From: Labrenzia sp. OB1
GTDB lineage: Bacteria; Pseudomonadota; Alphaproteobacteria; Rhizobiales; Stappiaceae
Direction of reading: 5' to 3'
DNA length: 64,000 nt
Assembly: GCF_001624695.1 (NCBI RefSeq)
Contig: NZ_JSEP01000009.1
Span: 62,001-126,000 of the forward strand
The notes beneath the pieces are model-generated. The model was not told the origin of the DNA, did no database searches, and was given only the letters and a program-made list of their open reading frames with translations. Within the stretch, counting starts at the first letter, position 1. The number at the start of each line of letters is the position of its first letter. Positions 26,112-35,282 of this stretch are shown here, piece after piece. The position numbers were made by a program, and so were the translations under genes.

Positions 26112-29100
26112 TCAAAGCTCATGCACCGCCACACCGTCCCCACAAACCTCTCTGGCAATATCCACGACATGCCGATGGTGGGTCAGATAGATCGCCTGCC
26201 CGGTCCGGCCGATCGTTTCCATGACCTTGCAGGCGGACCGGGTTCTGTCCTCGTCAAATGTCTCAAAGATATCGTCACAGAAAAACGGCAGGCACACGCC
26301 CTGGCTGGTGAGTTGCTCATAGGCGGCGGCCCGAAGTGCGAGGAACAGCTGGAAGCGTGTGCCCTTTGACAGGTCGCTTGCCTGTTTGGCCGTACCGGCC
26401 GCATCGATTGCCTGCAGGATTTCAGAGGAGCCTTCCGGCCGCGTCTGCAATCGAGCGTAGGCCCCGTTGGTGAGATCCGCGAAGGCCTTCTCGGTGGCCT
26501 CCATCATGCCGCTGCGATGACTGTCCCGGTAGCGGCGAATGGCTTCTTCGGCCAGTCGCAACCCGAAAGCCGTTTCGAGATACGACAACGCGGCCTCTTC
26601 CAGCTCGATTTCCAGCGTTGCCTTTTGTTCGATCAAAGCGGCGACGTCAGCGTCACCCGTCACGGCGGTAAGGTCCTTTTGTGCGGCCGTGCGTTCTTCA
26701 ATCGAGGTTTCAAGGCGCGTTTCAACGGCGGCCAGATCTTCCTCGAGACCCATCAACGAAGCGGCCAGATCCGTCGCTGTTGTTCCTTCGAGCTTTGCCC
26801 TGGCGGCTTCAAGATCGGGCACCGCCAGGTCCGTTCGGATCGAGCCGGAGAGTTCCGTCAACCGCGCTCGCTTTTCGATCACTGCCTGGGCCTCGCCGAT
26901 CGCTTTGCGCAAGTCTTGCAGTGAGCCTGTCGGAACGCGATCCGGGAACAGCGCAGCCAAATCGGCCGCTTTCCTCTCGATGTCTTCAAGGGCTGTCTGG
27001 GTCTCGCTTAATGCGTCTTCTGCCGCCTGGAGATCCTTGGACAGCGTCTCAAACTGTTGCTCTGCTTCGTCGGCTGCCTGGGCCATATCCTGTATGGCTT
27101 TATAGGCGTCCAAGGGAGGTAAGGAGGCGTCTATGCCCACGGCCTTTGCCAGGCGCGCAACCTCCCGCGCAAAATCCTCCTGATCTTTTTCCATCGCCTC
27201 GACCTGGCGCTCCGCACCAGCCCGGCGCCCATCCATTTCCCGGAGCTCACGCAGTGGCTCAAGAGACTGGATCACTCCTTCCGGGTCGAGAGCAGATCCG
27301 AAGAATTCAGAGATCAGTGAGGTCCAGGTTTTCTGATGTGCTTTGTGGCTCTCTTGCAGGCTGCTCATGGATTGCCGTTGGCGGACGAGCTCGGCTTTCA
27401 AGTTCTCGCACGTATCAATCGCTGCCTTGCGTTTGTCTTCCAGTGCGCGCTCTTCGTCCCGCCGCACACGCGCCTCGGCGATCAGAGTGTCGAAGTCCTC
27501 GGTTTCAAGGTGCAATGCTTCTCGTAGGTCCTCGATTGCGCGCTGGGCATCCGCGAGCGTGGTCTCATGTTCCTTCTCCAGGCGTTTGCAGTTCGTGTCA
27601 GCCTGAATCGCTGCTTCGAGCTTTCCAACCCACACTGAGAATATTGCTGGGCTGACCGGGTTGCTCAAGCCGCAGCGGCCGGCGTAGCCGTCAACGGTTT
27701 CGCTGACGGCGGCCAACTCTTCATCCAGCTTGGCGAGGCGTTGCTTTGCGGAGGACAGCTCGGTTTCGAGTTCGCTTTGCCTGTGCTCTTCGGCTCTCAG
27801 CCGGCCGAGCTCGGCCGCATGATCAAGCCGGGTCTCCGATACCTGATCGACCTTCTGCATGGCGGTTTCGAAGGTGCTGGCAGAGGAGGGATCAAGAGTG
27901 GATTTATGGGCGGCCCAAAGTTGATCGCGTTCCGTCTTTGCTGCCTGTGCTGCCGCGTCATCCACGACACCTGATCCCGACTTGAGAGCGGTGATGCGGT
28001 GTGCCCCCGCGCTCAGGTCGGCTTTCAGATCTTCGCAGCGGTCGGAGAGTTTGGAGCGTTGGTCCTGGAGGGCGCGATGCTTCTCTGCGAGCTCTTCGGC
28101 TTCGACCGAAGAGATTGCCGCTGGTGGAACCGCGTCGAAGACCTGGCCGGAGACTGTCAGGGCGGAGAGAGCATCCTCCCGGGCAGACGAGGCAGAGCGA
28201 ACTGCCTGACGAGCCGTGGCATAACGCGGGGCAAGGCTATCGATAGAATAGCGGGACAAGATCGGCCCCACGAGGATGGTGACCGGATCGTCGTTTTGGA
28301 ACTTGGTCAGTTCCTGTTCAGCGATCTCAATACGCTCCAGAAGCGCTTCAATTTCCTTTTCCATATTGGCGAGGTCGCGGGTGGAGGTTCGCAGACTATC
28401 CCTGGCCGTTTCCAGCTGCCCCATCTGACCGTGCGATAGCACCAAGGTCTTTGGGTCGATGCTTTCGGCGGCATCCAGATCCCTCGCTGCCCGGAGCATA
28501 TCGTGATGAATGTCAGCGAGTGCTCTGCGACGCTTGTCGAGATCCAGATCAGCTGTCGTATAGCGACTACGCAGAACATCGATCCGCTCCAGATCGTCCG
28601 AGACCGACAAGTGTTCCGGGTGGCGCTGCACCTGAGCCAGTCGGTCGCGCAGGTTCGCTGTCTCCTGGTCGATCCGGTCTTTGTCGGCAAGGTGCCTGTT
28701 TTGCTCTGTCAGGAGCGTCACCAGCGCTTCCGGATTGACATCCAGGTATGTCGGATAGTCGGAGTACTCGGTCAGTTCGGCTTCCAGGGCATCGATCTCG
28801 GCGAGCTTCGGTAAAGCCGCTTTAAAGGCTTCTAAATCTGCCATTGAAGTCAGCAATGCGCTTCGTTCTTTTCGCGCGCTTGCCTCTTCCACCTGGGCGG
28901 CTTCCAGCACCTGTTTCAGTTTCTTGTAGGCGCTGACGGGAACGTCCGTTTCCCTGATCTGGCGCTCTACTTCGGTCAGGTCTCGCTTCAACTGCGCGAT
29001 CCGGGTGGAGGTGGCACGTTTGCGGTAGATGCCGTCGGCCTTGTCGCGGAACTGCTCAAGCACCCCGGTGAGATCACTGACGCCCGCCGCTGCCGAGAAC

Positions 29101-29549
29101 AGGAGCCGGCCGATGTCTCCCTTGCTGCTGACAATTTCTTCGCCGCCTTTTTCGATGGTTCCGTCATCAAGGCAAAGCAGCTGCCGGTAATCTGTTTCTG
29201 ACAGGCCGCCCAGGTGTGCGGCCAGAGCCGTTTCCGGCAAGGGCGTGTCGTTGAGATCGCGCAGTGACGGATCGCGCGTGGACAGTCGGGAGAGCTGGAG
29301 CTGCGCGCCATTGATGTCCAGGACACCCGAGACCCGCAGATTTTTGCGCTGGTGCAGAAAGTCATATTGGTCCTGGTGAGGAAACCCGTACAGCAGGCGC
29401 AAGAAGGCTTCCATCGTCGTGGTCTTGCCGGCTTCGTTCGGTCCGTAGATCATATGGAAATCCGATGAACCCGCCTTGGCCCCGAAGTCATAGGACTTGC
29501 CGGTGAAGTGGCCGAAGAGATCGAGGTTGAGTTTTTGAAGGCGCATCAT
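26112..29549 (-). CDS. YhaN/SbcC-like AAA ATPase with long coiled coils
   Basis: This 1145-residue protein has Walker A GPNEAGKT at residues 36-43 and Walker B FFCDD near 1093, separated by some 900 residues of mostly charged, heptad-rich sequence. This is the SMC/Rad50/SbcC layout; the N-terminal LNLDLFGHFTGKSYDFG and C-terminal DIFETFDEDRT fit YhaN-like proteins. It should form the ATPase half of an SbcCD-like nuclease that handles DNA ends. Its start overlaps the stop of the phosphoesterase gene (ATGA). No CxxC zinc hook is obvious in the coil, unlike Rad50. Confidence 0.9.
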   Translation of the reverse strand: MMRLQKLNLDLFGHFTGKSYDFGAKAGSSDFHMIYGPNEAGKTTTMEAFLRLLYGFPHQDQYDFLHQRKNLRVSGVLDINGAQLQLSRLSTRDPSLRDLNDTPLPETALAAHLGGLSETDYRQLLCLDDGTIEKGGEEIVSSKGDIGRLLFSAAAGVSDLTGVLEQFRDKADGIYRKRATSTRIAQLKRDLTEVERQIRETDVPVSAYKKLKQVLEAAQVEEASARKERSALLTSMADLEAFKAALPKLAEIDALEAELTEYSDYPTYLDVNPEALVTLLTEQNRHLADKDRIDQETANLRDRLAQVQRHPEHLSVSDDLERIDVLRSRYTTADLDLDKRRRALADIHHDMLRAARDLDAAESIDPKTLVLSHGQMGQLETARDSLRTSTRDLANMEKEIEALLERIEIAEQELTKFQNDDPVTILVGPILSRYSIDSLAPRYATARQAVRSASSAREDALSALTVSGQVFDAVPPAAISSVEAEELAEKHRALQDQRSKLSDRCEDLKADLSAGAHRITALKSGSGVVDDAAAQAAKTERDQLWAAHKSTLDPSSASTFETAMQKVDQVSETRLDHAAELGRLRAEEHRQSELETELSSAKQRLAKLDEELAAVSETVDGYAGRCGLSNPVSPAIFSVWVGKLEAAIQADTNCKRLEKEHETTLADAQRAIEDLREALHLETEDFDTLIAEARVRRDEERALEDKRKAAIDTCENLKAELVRQRQSMSSLQESHKAHQKTWTSLISEFFGSALDPEGVIQSLEPLRELREMDGRRAGAERQVEAMEKDQEDFAREVARLAKAVGIDASLPPLDAYKAIQDMAQAADEAEQQFETLSKDLQAAEDALSETQTALEDIERKAADLAALFPDRVPTGSLQDLRKAIGEAQAVIEKRARLTELSGSIRTDLAVPDLEAARAKLEGTTATDLAASLMGLEEDLAAVETRLETSIEERTAAQKDLTAVTGDADVAALIEQKATLEIELEEAALSYLETAFGLRLAEEAIRRYRDSHRSGMMEATEKAFADLTNGAYARLQTRPEGSSEILQAIDAAGTAKQASDLSKGTRFQLFLALRAAAYEQLTSQGVCLPFFCDDIFETFDEDRTRSACKVMETIGRTGQAIYLTHHRHVVDIAREVCGDGVAVHEL

Positions 29550-30784
29550 TCGCTTGCGCCCTTCATGGCAGCAAGGATGCTTTCCGCGCCGGCTTCAGAC
29601 AGGGACCTTGTGAGGTTTTCGGCAGCCTCCGCATTCGGCAACAGCTTCGACCTTCGAGCTGGAGGGATTTCGCTGGCCACAGTTTCCAGTAATTCCCGCA
29701 TCTCAGCGGCGATAGCGGGTTCATCGCGGATTTCCGCCATCAACCGTTCAAGCTCGCCAACAGCTGACTTGCTGTCAGCTCTCTCCGCTTTCCCGGTCAG
29801 ATCGAATTTGACCTTTTCAATCCAAAGCCGTTCGGTGCCCCGGGCAAGTTCCGCGATGATTTCCACCCAGCTGTCCTGGTCCCGCAGCACTTGCCATTTG
29901 CGGCCTGTCTGACCGCTGAGAGTGAGCCGGACAAGTCCGGCATCGGCAGAAAGGCCTTCCGCCATCTCCTGCAAGTGCCGGCGGACGTGGCCTCGGATTT
30001 CATCATCCGTCTCAAAGCTGCCGATATCGACCGTGAGTTCCAGGAACTCCGCGGCGGATGTCGGGACCTCTGAGACCGAGATTGTCTTGTCTTCGATCGT
30101 CAGCAGAGTGGCGGACTTCGGACCAGCCTCGCCAATGTCTCGGCCCTGCGGGATGCCCGGCATGACAATCCAGGGAGCACTGGAATGCACCTGGCGCTTG
30201 TGCACATGGCCGAGCGCCCAGTAGTCGAAGCCCATCGCTGAAAGCTCTGCGACAGAGCAAGGGGCATAGGTATCGTGCCCCTGGCTGCCGGCCAGGGAGG
30301 TGTGCAGCATGGCGATGTTGACCGCATCGGGTTCCGGTGAGCCGAATTTCGGCAACAGACTGTCAGGTGCCTGACGTCCACTGAAGCTCACCCCGTGGAT
30401 CCAGACATCCGTCTCACCGAGTTGCTCCCGGCGGCCACGGCCGTCAAAGACATGGACATTCTCCGGCAGGCTGACTTCGCCGGTTAGCGGGTTTTCCGCG
30501 TCGTGGTTCCCCTTGATGTAAAAGACGGGAATACCGGCTTGCTTCAGTCGATCCAGTTGCCCGGTCAAGAATGCAGCTGTCTTGGCGCTTCGCTCCGCAC
30601 CGTCAAAGAGATCGCCTGCGATCAGCAGCGCCGAGACATCCTCGGCCAAAGCAAAGTCGACCAGCCGCGTGAATGCCGTCCTGGTCGCCGTGTGAACGGT
30701 GCTTTGCAGACCTTCATCGCGAAGCGCGAGCGACTTGAGTGGCGAATCGAGATGGACGTCGGCAGTATGCAAAATCCTGATCAA
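29546..30784 (-). CDS. YhaO/SbcD-like DNA repair exonuclease
   Basis: This 412-residue metallophosphoesterase has the calcineurin-like metal motifs in order: DVHLD near residue 9, GDLFD near 57, KGNHD near 92, a His further on, and GHVHKRQVH near 190. These match SbcD/Mre11 nucleases. I choose the TTG at 30784 because homology begins there (RILHTADVHLD); the upstream extension is not protein-like. The gene overlaps the YhaN-like ATPase by 4 bases, so the two should form one complex that processes DNA ends. Confidence 0.88.
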   Translation of the reverse strand: MIRILHTADVHLDSPLKSLALRDEGLQSTVHTATRTAFTRLVDFALAEDVSALLIAGDLFDGAERSAKTAAFLTGQLDRLKQAGIPVFYIKGNHDAENPLTGEVSLPENVHVFDGRGRREQLGETDVWIHGVSFSGRQAPDSLLPKFGSPEPDAVNIAMLHTSLAGSQGHDTYAPCSVAELSAMGFDYWALGHVHKRQVHSSAPWIVMPGIPQGRDIGEAGPKSATLLTIEDKTISVSEVPTSAAEFLELTVDIGSFETDDEIRGHVRRHLQEMAEGLSADAGLVRLTLSGQTGRKWQVLRDQDSWVEIIAELARGTERLWIEKVKFDLTGKAERADSKSAVGELERLMAEIRDEPAIAAEMRELLETVASEIPPARRSKLLPNAEAAENLTRSLSEAGAESILAAMKGASE

Positions 30785-30949
30785 ATGCTGTTTCCCAAAA
30801 CGAAGACCTGAAATCTCAATCCCTGATGGTTGTTTCTTTAAACCACTCCGGACAGGAAAAGCACAAACCCTTTCCCGGTCCACGACCAGAAAACCAGCTG
30901 CACTCGCTTGGCCGACACGAGCTGCCGTTCTCAACAAACGAGGCACGAT

Positions 30950-31798
30950 TTGAGCGTTTATCAGTCCATTAAACTATCCCTTATCGACATCCCCGAGGAC
31001 CGAATTCGGGACGTGGATCAGGAGTGGGCCGAGTGCCTTCGAGACATGTTCAAGGAGATGGGCCAGAAAACGCCGATCGACGTGGTCGAGGACGGCAAGC
31101 GCTATTCGCTGGTCGCGGGAGCCCATCGCCTTACGGCAGCAAAGCTTGCCAGGTGGCGAGAGATCAACGCGAGGATTCTGGAGCCTTCATCCGGGCACTC
31201 TGCCGACGAAATGCGCCTTTACGAGATCCTGGAGAACCTCGGTCGCAAGAACTTCAATGCGCTGGAGCGGTGCGAGGCGCTGAGTGAGTTGAAGCGGGTG
31301 TATGAGGTTCAGCATCCGGAAACCAAGCGCGGTGGCAAGCGCGGAAATCAGTATACCGGCGGACAAAAGAGGCAAGGGGAAATTTTTGCGTTTTGCCAAA
31401 ACGCAACTGAAACCACTGGCCTTTCCCGTCGCTCTGTCGAACTGGCAATTCAGATTTTTCGCGGTTTGAGCCCGCAATCACGCGAGCGATTGAAGGGCAC
31501 GCCATTCGCGGAGAAGCAATCCGATCTCAAGGCCCTGGCCGACGTCGACGATGATGTTCAATCCAGGGTGCTCGATCTCATTCTGGGAGAACCGCCGGAA
31601 GCTAAATCAGTCGCAAATGCGTTGACTATCGTGGAACGCGGTAGGCTGTTCACAACGTCCGAGCGTCTTCTCAGGACAGTCTGCGACAGCATGGTGAAAC
31701 TTTCGAAGGCCAGCCGGGCGGCCGTGTTCCGTCAGCACAGATGGGAAATCGTGGAGCAGGCGAAAAAGGAGGGTTGGCTCGATGAGGAGAATGGTTGA
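30950..31798 (+). CDS. Orphan paralogue of Mu-element ParB-like protein
   Basis: This 282-residue protein aligns almost end to end with the ParB-like protein at 8212. Both begin with TTG-AGC, and share SLIDIP, GQKTPIDVV, SLVAGAHRL, EILENLGRK, NALERCEALSELKRVYE, FAEKQSDLKALAD and a C-terminal EGWLDE. The Lys-rich insert region differs. Here it has no Mu partners: no Ner upstream and no transposase downstream. It may be a relic of a second Mu-like element or a host-adopted copy. Reading frame intact. Confidence 0.85.
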   Translation: MSVYQSIKLSLIDIPEDRIRDVDQEWAECLRDMFKEMGQKTPIDVVEDGKRYSLVAGAHRLTAAKLARWREINARILEPSSGHSADEMRLYEILENLGRKNFNALERCEALSELKRVYEVQHPETKRGGKRGNQYTGGQKRQGEIFAFCQNATETTGLSRRSVELAIQIFRGLSPQSRERLKGTPFAEKQSDLKALADVDDDVQSRVLDLILGEPPEAKSVANALTIVERGRLFTTSERLLRTVCDSMVKLSKASRAAVFRQHRWEIVEQAKKEGWLDEENG

Positions 31799-32119
31799 GC
31801 GAGGCGGTGGGAAATTGGCTGCTGCCTGTTTGATCTAGCCCAAGTCTAGAAAAGCGTTCGATGCCGCGCGATGGAATGACAGGTTCGGGGCCGACTGCTG
31901 ACTAGCGGCTTGTGAACACACAAGTTACCTACGCGGGCATTCGCACAGAGCTGGTTCACTGTAACTTCCGGCCCTAAGCTGCCGTCGGGCACCGTCTCAA
32001 TGAACGACGGCTTCGCGCGCCCTTCACAGTCGTTCAGCGATGAAGCGACGGATCCCAAAAGCCGCCATCCGAGGAGACACGAGAAAGCGGGTGCGGCATG
32101 ACTTGACTGATCCTTCGAA
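31799..32119. other. 321-base gap holding a degenerate repeat
   Basis: No gene or RNA is recognised. It contains the first copy (31970-32038) of an intergenic repeat also found at 33198-33265. This gap lies beyond the stop of the DUF2971 gene. Confidence 0.45.
31970..32038. repeat. Intergenic direct repeat, copy 1 (flanks DUF2971 gene)
   Basis: About 69 bases align with 33198-33265 in the same orientation at roughly 70% by eye. Shared blocks include GGCCC, GGGCACC/GCGGCACC, TCTCAA-GAA, TTCGCGCGCC and CGTTCAGC. The two copies enclose the DUF2971 gene. Confidence 0.55.
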
Positions 32120-33106
32120 TTACGGCGAGCGGGCGGTTCGCAATCGACGGTCCAGATAGCGCTTATGATATACCTCGCGTCCATTACGAAGTTTGAACGT
32201 CGTCCAGATGTAAAGCAATTCCTTGTGGGCGTTCGAAACGTCGACGTCTTCAATCTTCTCGACGTTGGGCCTACGTGCGATCTCTGTGCACTGGTCGACC
32301 AACGCCTCCAGCGACACGGCCAGGAAAGATTCGAGCTCGGCGGGATCAGAAATGATGTTGGCGGGAACGAACCTCCCGGCGCCAACACGCTCGCATTCCT
32401 CTAGCGGGCGCGCCGGCTTTATGATGTTAAAGGCCAATTCGAAGCCGTGTATCTCGCCCTGCAAAACCTCGATCGGGCGATGGTCGAGCAAATCGCATAT
32501 CTGCTTGGCGTGAGCCGGGTTGATGCAAGGCCCCAAGAAAACACGGCTGAGCGCGTCATCGACATAGTGTTTCCGTCCAAGCGCGCCGGTGATGAAACGC
32601 CATTCCTTCTCGTGCGCCCATTCCCTGCGTTTTCGTGTGAAGCGTGCGATCACGGCTTCTTGGAGTCGATCCCGCGTCATGTCGGCCACAGTCAGCGACG
32701 GCAAAGCGTTTTGGGCGTAGGTGACTTTTCGTAGCTGCTCGTTTTGGAAGTCTCCTATGTCGAGTTCGGACGTCGAAAATTCGAGGCACATGCCGGCGAA
32801 GTTGCTGGCGTAATAGGCCCACATCGGCAGATCGAGGTACGTGCCTGCGAGCGAGACCAGTGCAAAGCTGTCGATCGTATCGGAGAGCATCTCGTACATT
32901 GCCTCGACGCTTTTTCCGGCAGAAGCGAGAATCGAATTGATGAAGCGGTCGTCTGAGGCGCCCGTCTTGTAGAAAGCTTCCATTGGGTCGTTCATCTTGG
33001 CGAACGGCGCCGCGTAGAGATATGCCCCTCGGAGAGCGTCCAACTCGCGGCAGAACAATGCATCGTCCAGCGGACGATAGCGATATACTCTTTCGGGAAC
33101 TTTCAT
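32120..33106 (-). CDS. DUF2971 domain protein
   Basis: This 328-residue protein begins MKVPERVYRYRPLD and fits the DUF2971 family, whose typical features are YKYR-P at the start, a KMNDPMEAFY segment near residue 40, MWAYYASNFAGMCLEF near 105 and WAHEKEWRFI near 165. Family function is unknown; members are often found in variable or defence-type islands. It is read with the FRG and R-x4-H genes, but gaps of about 400 bases separate them. The start at 33106 fits family starts. Confidence 0.85.
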   Translation of the reverse strand: MKVPERVYRYRPLDDALFCRELDALRGAYLYAAPFAKMNDPMEAFYKTGASDDRFINSILASAGKSVEAMYEMLSDTIDSFALVSLAGTYLDLPMWAYYASNFAGMCLEFSTSELDIGDFQNEQLRKVTYAQNALPSLTVADMTRDRLQEAVIARFTRKRREWAHEKEWRFITGALGRKHYVDDALSRVFLGPCINPAHAKQICDLLDHRPIEVLQGEIHGFELAFNIIKPARPLEECERVGAGRFVPANIISDPAELESFLAVSLEALVDQCTEIARRPNVEKIEDVDVSNAHKELLYIWTTFKLRNGREVYHKRYLDRRLRTARSP

Positions 33107-33197
33107 CGTTGACCTGTGCAATTAATGTGGGCCGGGCAGATTCGCGCCAAACGACGGCTCAGTAAATTCTTTACCTGAAACCCGTCGGGCCTCTTAC

Positions 33198-33265
33198 GGC
33201 CCGCAGCCGACTTGCGGCACCTTCTCAACGAATGACAATTTCGCGCGCCACCTCGGCCGTTCAGC
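33198..33265. repeat. Intergenic direct repeat, copy 2 (flanks DUF2971 gene)
   Basis: This copy matches 31970-32038 in direct orientation. It lies in a 424-base gap (33107-33530) where I see no gene. Such repeats on both sides of one gene could allow its loss by recombination. Confidence 0.55.
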
Positions 33266-33530
33266 TCCCTGCCCCCGAAATCTGCCTTTACGCCGAGGTG
33301 CGGCTGACGTCTGAAATGGGCTGGACTTCCGCCAGTCCACTTCTAGCTGCTGAGCTGGAAAGGCGGCCAGTCAGGCAGCAACAACGTTACTGCATTAGTC
33401 GATGAAGGTTAAATGCAACCACGGGACTTCTGCTGGAGTTGATATCCCGCTTGCCTGCCTTAGAGAACGTACCGATGATCATCGCGTCCACTTGCGGGAC
33501 ATGGCTGGTCGACGAGCAGACCAGGGTAGT

Positions 33531-34871
33531 TTAAACCAGTTCGTGCTTTTTAGCGATATCGCTCGCGGCCTTCTCTATGCCTGGATAGATGGTGCTCGCC
33601 TTGATGTTTAGCTTGTCGAGTTGAGTGAGTATGCCGGCCTTGTTCCGGACGCGTATTCGCGACACTTCGATGTTGCTGTACCCGGTTTCAGGGAGGATCG
33701 CATCCTTACCAAACAGCAGAAACGCGCCGGATTGGGAAATCATTCGCTCATGTGTATTACGTGCACGGACGAACACGATCTTTTGCAGATCTCCCGGGAC
33801 GATACGGCCCTCAAAGTAGGGCTTCTCACGCTTGATGAAATGAAGAAGCTTTTCGACGACGGGCTCTCCGTTGAAGGCCGTGATATCCATAGTCACGTCC
33901 ATTGCGTCCTTCTCTTCCTCCTTCATCAGGCAGAGGTTTGAGATGCAGCTCACGCGATCTGAATCGAAATGGAGAACGTCGTCGCTGGGCGAGCGAAGGA
34001 TGATGACCTCACCGTCGATTTCGTTCCCTTCGGCATCCGTTTTGGTTGTGGAACAGCAGAAGTAAAGCGCTACAAGTGGGTTGGAGCTGACATCGAGTAG
34101 ACGGGTCGGCAGCCCGAAATGCTGCATACGCACCAGCCTGTCCAGCATTGAACGGTCATTGGAAAACTGCGCGTCCTGGACGCTTAGTAGTTCACGAACC
34201 ATCACTTCTTCTTTCGGAAGGTACTTGTAGCTGCCAGCCTCATTCCTGCGAAACAGGGAGGGCGCCAGCAGATAGTTAAAGTCCGAGTGTCCGCGATAAA
34301 AGATCTCTCCGCCGAGCTTCTCCTCGAGCCCGAGCACCTGCGTCATAAAGGCTTGCAGCGTCTCAACCGGCTCGATTGGCTCCTGGGATGGCTCGGGAGG
34401 TGCCGGAGCCGCCGTGACGTTGGTCATATTCGGCGGCTGCGGGACAATGTCGGTTAGAACAGTGCTGAGATCCGCGGATTTGATCGCCCAGTGTGTGCGG
34501 TGTAGCTCAAAAGAATTCATCCGGAGCGCCTTGCGGAAGGCCTCGCGGTCCGCAACAGGGACTTCCCCAAAATCGTGCGAGAGTTCAAACGTGTAGGAGA
34601 TCTCGCCCGCGTCTACAGAGAGTTCCGAGACCTTGCCGATACGCATACGAAAGAAATAATTCTTGTCGTTATCGCGATAGAGCTCACTCATGAAGAGAGT
34701 GGGCAGCTCAGCAAGATAAGCGAGACTGGCGGCCGTAATGGGCTTGAAGCTCGCGACAATCGACGGGTCCGTGTACTCAAGGAAGCGCGACAGCGCGAAA
34801 GCGTCGCTGTGCGCCTCGCCGACCGGTACGTTCCAGCGTGAATCATTGCCTGCCATGACTACACTGAACAT
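33531..34871 (-). CDS. FRG domain protein
   Basis: This 446-residue protein has an FRG domain near residues 190-290: the name-giving FYRGHSDFNYLLAPSLFRR, then MLDRLVRMQHFGLPTRLLD and NPLVALYFCC. The N-terminal 150 residues are a separate unknown domain (SYTFELSHDFGEVPV), joined by a Pro/Glu-rich linker (about 143-170). The FRG domain has no settled activity and occurs in accessory and suspected toxin or defence genes. I choose the ATG at 34871 because GAAGGGG lies 8 bases upstream; a TTG seven codons earlier is possible. Confidence 0.88.
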   Translation of the reverse strand: MFSVVMAGNDSRWNVPVGEAHSDAFALSRFLEYTDPSIVASFKPITAASLAYLAELPTLFMSELYRDNDKNYFFRMRIGKVSELSVDAGEISYTFELSHDFGEVPVADREAFRKALRMNSFELHRTHWAIKSADLSTVLTDIVPQPPNMTNVTAAPAPPEPSQEPIEPVETLQAFMTQVLGLEEKLGGEIFYRGHSDFNYLLAPSLFRRNEAGSYKYLPKEEVMVRELLSVQDAQFSNDRSMLDRLVRMQHFGLPTRLLDVSSNPLVALYFCCSTTKTDAEGNEIDGEVIILRSPSDDVLHFDSDRVSCISNLCLMKEEEKDAMDVTMDITAFNGEPVVEKLLHFIKREKPYFEGRIVPGDLQKIVFVRARNTHERMISQSGAFLLFGKDAILPETGYSNIEVSRIRVRNKAGILTQLDKLNIKASTIYPGIEKAASDIAKKHELV

Positions 34872-35282
34872 GTTCGCCGCCCCTTCGGTCAAAAAATGCT
34901 ATCGCGCATTGAGGATGCTCGCACCGCTTAAACAGCGACGACAAATCCCGACGCCAAGAAATTCCTCGCTTCTAAGATTAGCTGCTGATTGTCCTTGCGA
35001 AAAGAGCCAGTCGATTCTTTCAAAAGCCGCCGGGCCGCTGTCAGCGTCTTATCTGCGGAGTTGCGGGAACAGGTCTCCTCAGAAGGCAGCTTGCAGAACG
35101 CGGCTGAATCGTTCGGATTGTCCACACTAGGGCCTGGAGCGGTCTGACGATAATGCGTCTGAACGGCAACTATTCCGGAAAGGGTTCAGAAAAGTGACTG
35201 TTCTCCTTCCGGCACCGAGCTAATCTTATACAGCAGAACTGCGCTCAGGCTGTCGTAATTGGAACGGTAGCGGTGGGCTCTC
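34872..35282. other. 411-base gap, possible very small gene
   Basis: A leftward GTG-started frame at 34928-35125 could encode 65 residues (MDNPNDSAAFCKLPSEE...), with protein-like composition but a poor ribosome site. I rate it as unproven. No RNA gene or clear terminator was recognised. Confidence 0.3.
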
